From: Straminergon stramineum
Taxonomy: Eukaryota > Streptophyta > Bryopsida > Hypnales > Calliergonaceae
DNA length: 64,000 nucleotides
NCBI GenBank assembly: GCA_963920665.1
Contig: OY987263.1
Span: forward strand, 44,613,218-44,677,217
Reading direction: 5' to 3'
Part shown: positions 1 to 11,018 of the stretch, piece by piece
Layout: each line of letters begins with the position of its first letter
Position numbering within the stretch: position 1 is the first letter of the stretch
Program-made: the position numbers and the translations under genes
Notes under the pieces: generated by a model
Told to the model about the DNA's origin: nothing
Databases searched by the model: none
What the model saw: the letters and a program-made list of their open reading frames with translations, nothing else

Positions 1-381
1 CGAATCACTTGGGGTATGAATTGAGAGTATTAGTCCAATAGAGTGTGCATTGGAGAGATTTGCATCACTTGAGGTCTGATTTGGGAGTATTAGTCCAATA
101 GAGTGTGCATTGCGAAGATTGGCATCACTTGAGGTCTGATTTGAGAGATTTGCATCACTTGAGGTTTGATTTGAGAGTATTAGTCCAATAGAGTGTGCAT
201 TGGAGAGATTTAGACTACTTGGGGTCTGAATTGAGAGATTAGGACCATAAAGGGTCTTATTAGTGTGATTTGGGGCCTTATTGGACATAGTGAAACCACA
301 AGAGGGTTGCTTGGGCATTTGGAGATTAGATTGGAGTGATTAGAATCACTTGGGCTTATATTGGAGGAGGAGTCATCCAAC
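1..381 (+). repeat. Family A leader (3' part) with ~60-bp tandem repeats
   Basis: This is the untranslated leader of a plus-strand family A copia element; its 5' LTR lies outside the window. Positions 1-240 hold several degenerate ~60-bp units, each with a 'cacttgaggtctgattt'-like core followed by 'agtattagtccaatagag'. The same array is present at 57548-57860 (plus) and 15150-15450 (minus). Gag-pol starts at the ATG at 382. Confidence 0.85.
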
Positions 382-3300
382 ATGGCCACTAGTGATGGAG
401 ACAACGTGAGGGTCATTGACAAGTTCAATGGAGAGAACTTTGGTCTATGGAAGTTCAAGATGGAGATGATCTTAGCGGAGAAGGACTTGTGGGAGATTGT
501 GGAGGACACCGAGGAACCACCCCCAACTGATGCCGATGCCAAAGTCAAGAAATCCTATGAGAGGAGGGTCAAGAAGGCCTTTTCCATGATTGCTTGCAAT
601 CTTGTGGATAGGCAACTTGCACATGTTCGAGCATGCAAGGGACCCGCGGAAGCATGGAAGGTATTGTGCAACATCCATGAAACAAAGAGTTTATCCAACA
701 TGTTATTCATTCGACGCAAGTTCTTCACATGCAAGATGCAAGAGAACGAAGACATGCTGGACCACATCAACAAGGTGAAGGCTCTTGCGGACCAATTGGC
801 TTGTTTGGAGGTGCCCGTCACGGATGGAGACATGGTTATGACTTTGCTTGAGAGCTTGCCACCTTCTTATGAGTATCTCATCACGGCATTGGAGACAAGA
901 CCCATGTCAGAGCTCACTCTTGACTTTATCACTGCAAGATTGATGCATGAGATGGCCAAGAGGAAGGAGAATGAGACCCAAGAAGGAGGGGTAGCACTCT
1001 ACTTACGAAATGGCCAAGGGGGGAGCTCACAACCACGCAAGGAGACACGCACGTGCTACAATTGTGGTAAGCCCGGCCACCTTGCAAGGTTTTGTAAGCA
1101 ACCCAAGAAGGAGAGTGCAAACAAGGCAAGTGTGGAGGAGGAGTTTGCGCTTGCTGCCAATGATGGGTATGACAACACCAACATGTTCAAGTGGATCATC
1201 GACTCGGGTGCAACACAACACATGACCCCACATAGGCAAGCATTTCTCACTTATCAATCTATTAGCAACCGCAAGGTGTATTTGGGGGACAATGGCGTGG
1301 TGGATGCAATTGGCATAGGTTGCATTGTAGTGGAGGTGGAGGTGAAGGGTCAATTGAGGACAATTCGCATCCAAGATGTGTTGCATGTGCCCAAGTTGCA
1401 TGCCAATTTGCTCTCGGTGAGCAAGTTGGTGTCACAAGATTTGAAGGTGCAATTCAACAACAAGGGTTGCATTTTAGGGGCACCCAATGGAGGGACAATT
1501 GTCACGGCATCAAGAGAGGGCAACTTGTACCAATTGAAGTTCAAAGTGGTGAACGGCACAAGCATGGCGTGTTTGGCCCAAGGACCACTCCATCAACACT
1601 CTTTGGAGTTATGGCACAAGAGATTGGGCCACCTTAATGAGAAGAGTGTCAAGCGCCTTCAAAGCATGGTGGGTGGCATGCAAGTGGAGAAGGGCTCTTG
1701 TGATCTCAATTGTGAGGCTTGCATTGAAGGCAAGCAAGCGAGGCAACCATTTCCAAGCGATGGAGCAACGAGGGCAACCAAGGTGTTGGAGATTGTGCAC
1801 TCCGATGTGTGTGGCCCAATGAAGACCCCTTCCATGGGTGGTGCAAGGTATTTCTTGACCTTCATTGATGATTTTTCAAGGAAGGTGTGGGTGTTCATGC
1901 TCAAGTGCAAGAGTGACGTGTTTGAGAGGTTCAAGGTATGGAAGGCACTTGTGGAGAATGAATCGGGGCAAAAGGTGAAGGTATTGAGGTCGGACAATGG
2001 AGGGGAATACATGTCCAAGGCCTTTGAGGCTTTTATGAGGCAGCATGGCATTCAACACCAAACTTCGACTCCTTATACTCCACAACAAAATGGTGTGGCG
2101 GAGCGTGCCAATCGCACACTTGTGGAGATGGCTCGTGCCATGTTGCATGCTCAAGACCTTAAGTATGATCTTTGGGCGGAGGCCGTATCCAATGCAGCCT
2201 ATACACGCAATCGTTGCCCCACCAGTGCAGTTGCATCCATGACGCCACAAGAAGCATGGAGTGGAAGAAGGCCCAACATTGGTCACATGCGCATCTTTGG
2301 ATGCATTGCATATGCCTTGGATTTGAGTCCCAAGCGCTCCAAGCTTGATGCCAAGGGCATCAAGTGCTTGTTGTTGGGCTATTGTGAGGACTCCAAGGCA
2401 TATAGGTTGATGTGTTTGGAGACCAAGAAGATCATCAAGAGTCGAGATGTCACTTTCATGGAAAACAAGCAAGGAGTAAGCGATGCTGTGGAGATGAGTC
2501 CAAGTGGGAGCAACAAGGATGCCACGCATGAGGTGGACAAATCTCCAAGCATGGAGGTTTTGCTCAAGGATGAAGAGGATCTTGATGAGACACCACCAAC
2601 ACCCAAGGAAAAGACAAGTCCATCTACGAGCTCCTCCCCAAGTGAAGATGAGGAGGGAGATGCTTCCAAGGAGCCAAGATATCCTACAAGGGAGCGGAGG
2701 CCGCTTGGAGAATGGTGGAAAAATCACATCTTGCCACAAGAGCAAGTGGAGCATGCCAATTTGGCTCACGAAAATGATCCACGCAACATGGAGGAAGCCA
2801 TGAAGAGCACGGATGCAAGCAAGTGGGAGAAAGCCATGCAAGAGGAGTATGCCTCACTAACGGCCAAAGGTACATGGGAACTCTCTCCCCTTCCTCATGA
2901 TCGTACAAGTGTTGGATGCAAGTGGGTGTTTTGTACTAAGAGAGATGCATCGGGCAACATTGTGCGCTACAAGGCAAGATTGGTAGCCAAGGGGTATTCT
3001 CAAGTTGAAGGGGTGGACTTCAATGAGACCTTTGCTCCCGTCGCCAAATTTTGCACCATTCGATGCATGGCAGCGATTGGGGCAGCTATGGACTTGGAAA
3101 TGCACCAAATGGATGTTATCACGGCGTTTCTCAATCCTTGGCTTGAGGAGGTGATCTATATGGACCAGCCCAAGGGTTTTGTTCAAAAGGGTCGTGAACA
3201 TCTCAAGTGTAAGCTCAAGAAGGCCATCTATGGGTTGAGGCAATCAAGAAGAGCATGGTATATGGATGTGGATGCATTGTTTGCAAGGGAGGGCTACACG

Positions 3301-3583
3301 AGGAGTCATGCCGACCACTCTCTCTACATCAAGCAAACAAGTGCATATTTGGTGATTGTTGTCGTTTATGTGGATGACTTGATTATCATGACCAACACCA
3401 TTGACAAGATGGTCGAAGTGAAGGCTATGTTGAAGAGTCAATATGATATGAGCGACCTTGGAGAGCTACACTATTGCCTTGGTGTGGAGTTTACAAGGCA
3501 AAGGGCGACACGCACCATCACCATGAGCCAAAGCAAGTACATCGAGGGAGTGTTGAAGCGCTTCAACATGGAGGGGTGCAAAT
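382..3583 (+). pseudogene. Family A copia gag-pol, truncated inside reverse transcriptase
   Basis: Polyprotein of a Ty1/copia retrotransposon. The ATG at 382 matches the MATSDG start of the complete copies; an upstream in-frame TTG at 361 is not a plausible eukaryotic start. In order it shows a UBN2-type Gag, a zinc knuckle (CYNCGKPGHLARFC), protease (DSGATQ), integrase HHCC and D,D(35)E, and RT with YVDD. The frame is open but is cut after 'gggtgcaaat', where an oppositely oriented family A LTR begins; reading runs about 28 further codons into that LTR and stops at 3666. RNase H and the 3' LTR are missing, so this copy cannot move by itself. It shares the QSRRAW variant in RT with the minus-strand copy at 11000-14989, whereas 58003-61992 has QSGRAW. 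Confidence 0.9.
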
Positions 3584-3881
3584 TATTGAGAAAGAGAACA
3601 AAAGAATGTATTTCAATGAAGAGGAACACAAACAAGTGTGAGAAAGGGATATTCAACCCATGCTAGGGGTTGCCTTCTTATACTACTCTACTACCTAGTG
3701 CCATGACTAACCATATGGGATAATTGTCTAAGAGGTATGCCCCTCTCTATAGGCACCACTTAAAGGACTTCCCCTCTCTAATATCTCATTGCTTTTACTA
3801 CAAACAACACATAACTAAGGTTAGCCCATACTTAAGACCTACTTCAAACAACCTATGACATCCTACTCACTTCCTTCAACA
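3584..3881 (-). repeat. Family A 3' LTR
   Basis: 298-bp LTR read on the minus strand, from TGTTGAAGG at 3881 to CTCAATA at 3584. It is preceded on the minus strand by the polypurine tract CAAAGTGGGAG. It abuts the truncated plus-strand family A RT. The left flank is CAAAT; no matching CAAAT flanks the other end of this composite (9005 on is TCACA). Confidence 0.92.
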
Positions 3882-4473
3882 CTCCCACTTTGTTTGTTGT
3901 TAAACAATGTCAAGCCCATCTCCTTGCGTAGAACTTCATGTCGTGGCTTGGCTAGGGCCTTTGTAAGCACATCCGCCACCATGCGCTCCGTAGAAATGTA
4001 CTTCATCTCAATCACCTCCACTTCAACCTTCTCACGAATGAAATGGTGTTGAATGTCGATGTGTTTGCTCCGAGAATGATGGATTGGATTCTTCATCAAG
4101 GCAATGGCGCCTTGATTGTCACACATGATGAGTGTTGCCTTCTTTTGCTCCAATCCAACATCACTCATAAGTTGTCTTAGCCAAATGGCCTCCCTTGTGC
4201 ATTGGCTAATGGCCATGTACTCCGCCTCGGTGGTAGACAATGCAATCGTGGGTTGTTTCTTTGAATTCCATGAAATGGCACCACCTCCAAGCATAAACAC
4301 GTAGCCTGTTGTGGACCTCCTATCGGTTGCATCTCCAGCCCAATCTGCATCACAAAAGCCCACCAATGCAAGGCTCTTGCCTCCAAGTACCAACTTGGCA
4401 TCCAAAGAACCTTGAAGGTATCGCATGACCCTCTTGACCGCTGCCCAATGCTTTGGGCCACATTTGGCCATGT
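3863..4473 (-). pseudogene. Family A RNase H fragment, cut by assembly gap
   Basis: C-terminal family A polyprotein: the end of the RT connection and RNase H, with DADWAGD, TEAEYMA and DNQGAI motifs. The tail QSGSVEGSE ends inside the 3' LTR. The 5' side stops at the N gap. Beyond the gap the same strand continues as family B RT, so the full element cannot be read. Confidence 0.88.
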
Positions 4474-4673
4474 NNNNNNNNNNNNNNNNNNNNNNNNNNN
4501 NNNNNNNNNNNNNNNNNNNNNNNNNNNNNNNNNNNNNNNNNNNNNNNNNNNNNNNNNNNNNNNNNNNNNNNNNNNNNNNNNNNNNNNNNNNNNNNNNNNN
4601 NNNNNNNNNNNNNNNNNNNNNNNNNNNNNNNNNNNNNNNNNNNNNNNNNNNNNNNNNNNNNNNNNNNNNNNNN
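4474..4673. other. Assembly gap, 200 N
   Basis: Exactly 200 N. Left side is family A RNase H and right side is family B RT, both minus strand and in element order. By alignment to intact copies about 420 bp would be needed to bridge the two domains, so the gap length is nominal. Confidence 0.99.
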
Positions 4674-7600
4674 ACTACTTTGCATGGTGTACAAAGAGTG
4701 ATCAGCATTTCCTCTTTGGAAGCCCTTCCTTGCAAACATGCCATCAATATCCCTATACCACGCCCTCCCGGATTGCTTCAGCCCGGGGAGGGCCTTCTTC
4801 AACTTGCATTTGAGATGCTCTTGCCCCTCTTGCACAAAGCCTTGGGGCTGATCCATGTAGATGACCTCCTCAAGCTTGGGGTTGAGAAAGGCTGTCTTGA
4901 CGTCCATTTGGTGCATCTCCAAGTCCATGGCTGCCCCTAGAGCCACAATGCACCTAATGGTGCTAAACTTAGCAACGGGGGCAAAGGTCTCATTGAAGTC
5001 CACCCCCTCCACTTGGGAGAACCCCTTGGCAACCAGCCTTGCCTTGTACCTCACAATGTGCCCCAAAGCATCCCTCTTGGTGGAGAAAACCCACTTGCAA
5101 CCCACACTTGACCTCTTGGGAGGGAGGGCAGCAAGTTCCCATGTCCCCTTGGCAATGAGGGCCTTGTACTCCTCTTGCATGGCCGCCTCCCACTTGCTTG
5201 CATCCTCACAACGCAACACCTCCCCAAGTGTGGATGGATCTCCAAGGAAAGCCACATTGGCTTGTTCTTCATGTTGTGGGGGAAGAATGTGATTCAGCCA
5301 CCAATCTCCAAGCGGCTTGCGGGTCCTAGTTGGATAACGAGGCTCCTCTTGCTCTTCCAAGGGCTGATCATGCTCTTGCACCTTGGGTGAAGTGCTTGGA
5401 GAAGGGGCAGCTGGTTTCTTCACCTTGGGTGTGGCCACCTTCTTCTTGGGCTCCACCAACTCTTCCTCTTCCTCCTCTTCCTCTCCTTCCTCTTCCATGT
5501 CCACTCTTGGAGTTGTGCCCACCATTTGGGCTGGTCCTCCACTACTCCCACTTGGGCTCATCTCCAAGAGCTTGGGATCAGCTCCTTCCTCCTCCAAGAA
5601 GGTCACATCACGACACTTGATGATGGCCTTGGTCTCCACACACATCAGCCTATAAGCCTTGGTTCCCTCACAATAGCCAAGGAAAAGACACTTGGTGCCC
5701 TTGGCATCCAACTTGGTCCTCTTGGCACTTGGCACCAAGGCATAGGCAATGCACCCAAAGGTGCGCATGTGAGACACATGAGGTCTGATTCCACTCCAAG
5801 CTTCTTGGGGGGTCTTGCTTGTCAAAGCTTGTGTAGGGCACCGGTTCCTTGTATACACCGCATTGGACACGGCCTCCCCCCAAAGCTCATACTTCAGCCC
5901 TTGGCCATGAATCATGGACCTAGCCATCTCCACAATGGTTCGATTGGCACGCTCCGCTACGCCATTTTGTTGAGGAGTGTAAGGTGCTGATGTGTGGTGC
6001 TCAATGCCATGAGCCTTCAAGAAGGCCTCAAAGGCCTTGGACACATACTCTCCTCCATTATCCGATCGCAGCACCTTCACCTTGCAATCGGATTGGGCCT
6101 CCACAAGGGCCTTCCAAGTCTCAAAACGCCCAAACACCTCACTCTTGCACTTCAGCATGTACACCCAAATCTTGCGTGAGAAATCATCAATGAAAGTCAC
6201 AAAATACCTTGCTCCTCCTATGGATGGTGTCTTCATTGGCCCACACACATCTGAATGCACAAGCTCCAAGGGCTTGCTGGCCCTTGTGGCCCCATCCTTG
6301 GGGAAGGGCTGCCTTGCTTGTTTCCCCTCAATGCACCCCTTGCACACCAACGAACTCCAATCATGCTTGCAAGAAGAGAGGTTCAGCCCCTTCACAATGT
6401 GTTGGAGGCTCTTCATGCTCTTCACATTCAAGTGGCCAAGCCTCCTATGCCAAAGCCCCACAAGGTCTTCATGAGCTGATCCTTGGGCCACACAAGCCAT
6501 GGAAGTGCCATTCACCTTGGTGAAGTGGAGGTGGTACAAATTGCCCTCACGAGGGGCTGATGCAATCAAAACACCACTAGGAGACCTCACCACACACCCC
6601 ACCATGTTGAAATGCACCTTCAAACCTCCCAAAGACAATTGGCTCACCGAAATCAGATTTGCATGCAACTTAGGGACATGGAGGGCCTTTTGGATCTGAA
6701 TCCTCTTGGTCTTCCCCTCCACTTGCACCTCCACAAGAATCTCCCCCATGCCAAGGGCCTCCACCATGCCATTGTCTCCCAAATGAATCCTCTTCCCCGC
6801 AATGGGCTGATAGGTGTGGAAGGCATCTCTATGGCTGGTCATGTGTTGAGTGGCCCCCGAATCCACAATCCAAGTGAACATGTTGGCCTTCTCCCCTCCT
6901 CCATAGGTGGCAAAGGCAAAGTCCTCTTCATCCTCCACTTGGCAAGCTTGGTGTGCACTCCCCTTGTCTTTGGCTTGGCTGCCCTTGCAATGCTTAGCAA
7001 TGTGGCCTGATTTGCCACAATTGAAGCACGTCCTTGTCTCCTTGAACGCCTTGGTGTTGCCTCCCTTGCCATGTCTTGATACAAGGGCTGATCCCTCCCC
7101 TTGGGCCTCATTTTCCTTGCGCTTGGTCATCTCATGCATCAAGCGAGCCGTCACAAACTCCATGGTCAGCTCCTTGGTGGGTCTTGTCTCCAAGGCGGTG
7201 ATGAGGTACTCATAGGAGGGTGGCAAACTCTCCAACAAGGTCATCACCACATCTCCATCCGTGACGGGGGCCTCCAAGCAAGCAAGCTGATCCGCAAGGG
7301 CCTTGATCTTGTTGACATGATCCAAGATGTCATCCTCCTCTTGCATCTTCATGGTGAAGAACTTCCTCCTTAGAAAGAGAATGTTGGAGAGGCTCTTGGT
7401 CTCATGGATGTTGCAAAGGGTGGTCCATGCTTGGGCTGGTCCTTTGCAATGGCGGATGTGAGCAATTTGCCGGTCCACAAGATTGATGGCTATGAGAGCA
7501 AAGGCCTTCTTCTCCTTCCTCTCAAACGCCTTCTTGGTCTTCAAATCAGCATCTTCACTTGGAGGCTCCTCACTCCCATCCACCACCTCCCACAAATCCT

Positions 7601-7700
7601 TCTCCGCAAGAATCATCTCCATCTTGAACTTCCACATCCCAAAATTCTCCCCATTGAACTTGTCAATGATCCGGACGCCCTCTCCTCCACTTGAGGCCAT
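4674..7700 (-). pseudogene. Family B copia gag-pol, 5' part (Gag to first half of RT)
   Basis: Starts at the ATG at 7700 (MASSGGEG). It contains Gag, the zinc knuckle CFNCGKSGHIAKHC, protease DSGATQ, integrase HHCC and D,D(35)E, an acidic Glu-rich linker, and the start of RT including DVKTAFLN. It is lost into the N gap just after TMQSS, before the catalytic YVDD. The frame is open throughout. It is linked to its own leader, primer site and 5' LTR on the right (7701-9004). Its 3' end across the gap is family A, so it is either a chimera or a mis-joined scaffold. Confidence 0.88.
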
Positions 7701-8745
7701 GTTGAATCAGCTCCCACTTGTTGGCAGCACCCACAAGGTCTCCAATCTGAATTCAGCCCCCCCAAAACTCCCTTGGGGCGAATTGGGCTGAAATGGGACC
7801 AATCAGCCCTCACAAGCACCTTGCAACCCTAAGAACGCCACACCACACCTCACAAGCACAAGACTTCTTCTCCACACCAAATCAGACCCTAATGAAGCTC
7901 ACAACCACCACATGCTCGTCATGGGCTGGTGCTACTTCAAAAAACACAATTCTCCTCACAATTCTCCTCACAAATTGGATCCTCCACACTCCAAAGATCC
8001 CAAAGCTTCCAATCAGCCCTAGATTGAAGCTCCCACTCACAATGAGCACCTCATGGACTACAATGGCTTCAACCAGCCCTACTTGGCTCACCAAGTCACT
8101 CAAGAACCCCAATTGGGTGTCACTCTCTCTCAATGACACAAATCAGCCCTCTTGAGTTCACAATGTCCACTATTAGGTCTCACACACTCACAAGGGCACA
8201 AACCAGCCCTTTGGCTTCACAAAGTCCTCTACTTGGTCTCACACACTCACAAGGGCACAAATCAGCCCTCTTGGGATCACAATTTCGGCTCACTCACTCA
8301 CAAGGGCACCACTCAGCCCTCAATGCATGGAAACGCCTAATGCAACCCACAAATGCTCCCAAGCCTCACCAAGGACTCTCACAAGATTGCAATTGCCAAA
8401 ATGACAATCACCAATGTACCCAAGTGCACAATCAGCCCCAATGGGCTGCCAATGTACACTTGCAAGCACAAACTCAAACAAGGAGCATGAAACCAGCCCT
8501 AATTAGGTCTGATTTCAATCATGAGCAATCTCACACTCAAAAATGAACTCCAAACCTCACAAACCAGCCCACAAAAGCTCAAAACAAAAGATGGAATTCA
8601 AAGACTTTTTTTTCTTTGTTTTGAAAATTTTACTCACACCATATGGTTTGTAGGTGACCAAGAGCCCAAATTCAGTATGCTCCTCCAAGCTCCAAGAACT
8701 TCTCCAAATGACTTGAATTTCTCCCTCATGTGCAACGCCAAGTGC
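7701..8745 (-). other. Family B leader (5' untranslated region)
   Basis: About 1 kb between the primer site and the gag ATG, read on the minus strand. It contains several ~59-bp units with a GGGCTGATTTGTG core and a 'gtgagtgtgtgagacc' tail (about 8110-8320). No coding signal. Confidence 0.8.
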
Positions 8746-8759
8746 GTGGGCCCATAACC
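8746..8759 (-). other. Primer-binding site, initiator tRNA-Met anticodon arm
   Basis: On the minus strand GGTTATGGGCCCAC follows the LTR end directly. This is complementary to the anticodon stem-loop of plant initiator tRNA-Met rather than to its 3' CCA end, which implies half-tRNA priming. Confidence 0.75.
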
Positions 8760-9004
8760 TATTGAGTTTTGAATGGAGAAAGGCTTTACTTAGATGGTAG
8801 AAGATACCAAGGCCCATGTATGGGCTGAACATAAGCATAAAGCCTTTCACTAGTTATCCACAAACCATGTGGGATAACTAGCAACCTTGGGCTGCCTTTG
8901 ACTATAAGCAACACCCAATAGACTCTAAGTCTAACTATGAGTCTAATCCTACTCCTAGGGCTGAATGTACACTATCTACACGATTATGTACATGATCTTC
9001 AACA
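8760..9004 (-). repeat. Family B 5' LTR
   Basis: 245-bp LTR from TGTTGAAGATC (9004) to AACTCAATA (8760) on the minus strand. It carries the 5'-type variant TTTATGCTTATG. The outer edge is joined to family B pol on the plus strand (flank TCACA). Confidence 0.92.
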
Positions 9005-10703
9005 TCACATTCTTCCCTCACAACAAGAAGAACAAGCCAATGTGGCTTTCCTTGGAGATCCATCCACACTTGGGGAGGTGTTGCGTTGTGAGGATGCAAG
9101 CAAGTGGGAGGCGGCCATGCAAGAGGAGTACAAGGCCCTCATTGCCAAGGGCACATGGGAACTTGCTGCCCTCCCTCCCAAGAGGTCAAGTGTGGGTTGC
9201 AAGTGGGTTTTCTCCACCAAGAGGGATGCTTTGGGGCATATTGTGAGGTACAAGGCAAGGTTGGTTGCCAAGGGGTTCTCCCAAGTGGAGGGGGTGGATT
9301 TCAATGAGACCTTTGCCCCCATTGCTAAGTTTAGCACCATTAGGAGCATTGTGGCTCTAGGGGCAGCCATGGACTTGGAGATGCACCAAATGGACGTCAA
9401 GACGGCTTTTCTCAATCCCAAGCTTGAGGAGGTCATCTACATGGATCAGCCCCAAGGCTTTGTGCAAGAGGGGCAAGAGCATCTCAAATGCAAGTTGAAG
9501 AAGGCCCTCCCTGGGCTAAAGCAATCCGGGAGGGCGTGGTATAGGGATATTGATGGCATGTTTGCAAGAAAGGGCTTCCAAAGAGGAAATGCTGATCACT
9601 CTTTGTACACCATGCAAAGTAGTGAGCATTTGGTGATTGTGATCCTCTATGTGGATGATCTGATCCTCCTTGCAAGTGACATGACCAAGATGCTTGAGGT
9701 GAAGGCTATGCTTCACAAGGAGTATGAGATGACGGATCTTGGAGAGTTGAGGTATTGCCTTGGAGTGGAGTTCAAGAGGGATAGGGCTGCCCGCACCATC
9801 ACCATGAGCCAACACAAGTACCTTGAGGAGATCTTGAAGAGGTTCAACATGGAGGAGTGCAAAGCCATAGGTACACCCCTTGACACTCATGAGAAGTTGC
9901 CCAAGCTCACGGATGCGGATTTTGAGGAGGTGAAGGGTGAAATGCAAGGTGTGCCTTACAAGGCAGCGGTTGGTTGTTTGATGTATGCCATGGTGGCGAC
10001 AAGGCCTGATTTGGCCTTCCCGGTGAGTGTTGTGAGTCAACACATGTCCAAGTATGGCCCTAAGCATTGGGCTGCGGTGAAGAGGGTGATGAGGTACCTT
10101 CAAGGCACACTTGGCTTGGAGTTGCAACTAGGAGGTGCTGAAGTGAGTTTGCATGGATATTGTGATGCGGATTGGGCGGGTGATGAGGGGGATCGAAGAT
10201 CCACCACCGGCTATGTGTTTATGCTTGGAGTGGGTGCCATTTCATGGAATTCCAAGAGGCAGCCCACCATAGCTCTTTCTACAACGGAAGCGGAGTACAT
10301 GGCCATGAGCCATTGCACCAAGGAGGCCATTTGGCTAAGGCAGCTCTTGGCTGATGTTGGGCTTGTGCAAGGGGGGAGCACACGCATTTTGTGTGACAAC
10401 CAAGGTGCCATTGCTTTGGCCAAGAATCCCACCCACCACTCTCGGACCAAGCACATTGATGTGCAACACCATTTCATTCGTGAAAGAGTGGAGGCTGAGG
10501 TGATTGAGCTCAAGTATGTGCCTAGTCAATCTATGGTTGCTGATGTGCTGACCAAGGCTCTTGGGAAGCCCCAACACCTTACCTTGATTGAGAAGATGGG
10601 CCTTTGTGCCTTTGACCACTCTCAAAGTGGGAGTGTTGAAGATCATGTACATATTAGTGTAGATAGTGTACATTCAGCCCTAGGAGTAGGATTAGACTCT
10701 TAG
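9005..10703 (+). pseudogene. Family B pol fragment (RT and RNase H)
   Basis: Begins abruptly in the linker just before RT (native NHILPPQ region) at the edge of an opposite B LTR. It continues through RT (YVDDLILLASD) and RNase H to the native stop at 10703 inside the 3' LTR. Gag, protease and integrase are absent. By chance the antisense LTR supplies an in-frame ATG at 8937, making a 588-codon open frame. Together with the minus-strand B copy on its left it forms an inverted pair over the start of RT (about 4674-5295 against 9005-9620). Confidence 0.85.
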
Positions 10704-10719
10704 TTAGACTTAGAGTCTA
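10634..10719 (+). repeat. Family B 3' LTR, truncated
   Basis: First ~86 bp of a B 3' LTR, after the polypurine tract AAAGTGGGAG. It is cut at 'gagtctat' by the 3' end of the minus-strand family A element. Confidence 0.88.
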
Positions 10720-11018
10720 TTATTGAGAAAGAGAACAAAAGAATGTATTTCAATGAAGAGGAACACAAACAAGTGTGAGAAAGGGATTTTCAACCCATGC
10801 TAGGGGTTGCCTTCTTATACTACTCTACTACCTAGTGCCATGACTAACCATATGGGATAATTGTCTAAGAGGTATGCCCCTCTCTATAGGCACCACTTAA
10901 AGGACTTCCCCTCTCTAATATCTCATTGCTTTTACTACAAACAACACATAACTAAGGTTAGCCCATACTTAAGACCTACTTCAAACAACCTATGACATCC
11001 TACTCACTTCCTTCAACA
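10720..11018 (-). repeat. Family A 3' LTR of the complete minus-strand element
   Basis: About 298 bp, TGTTGAAGG (11018) to CTCAATA (10720) on the minus strand. It overlaps the last codons of gag-pol. A TATAAG box lies in the middle-to-late LTR as in other family A LTRs. Confidence 0.92.

Noticed and set aside
1..240. Regular repeats with spacers resembling a CRISPR array
   Set aside because: Units are contiguous degenerate ~60-bp copies in a copia leader, with no unique spacers, in a plant genome.
361..381. TTG start giving MEEESSN at the family A N-terminus
   Set aside because: Eukaryotic initiation favours the ATG 21 bp downstream, which matches the family B start in position and context.
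1876..2841. 321-codon open frame on the minus strand inside family A integrase, repeated in every A copy
   Set aside because: It is the antisense shadow of conserved gag-pol. Conservation follows from element copying and no start context or domain supports it.
4350..4813. Open frames running across N bases
   Set aside because: Frames through unknown sequence have no evidential value.
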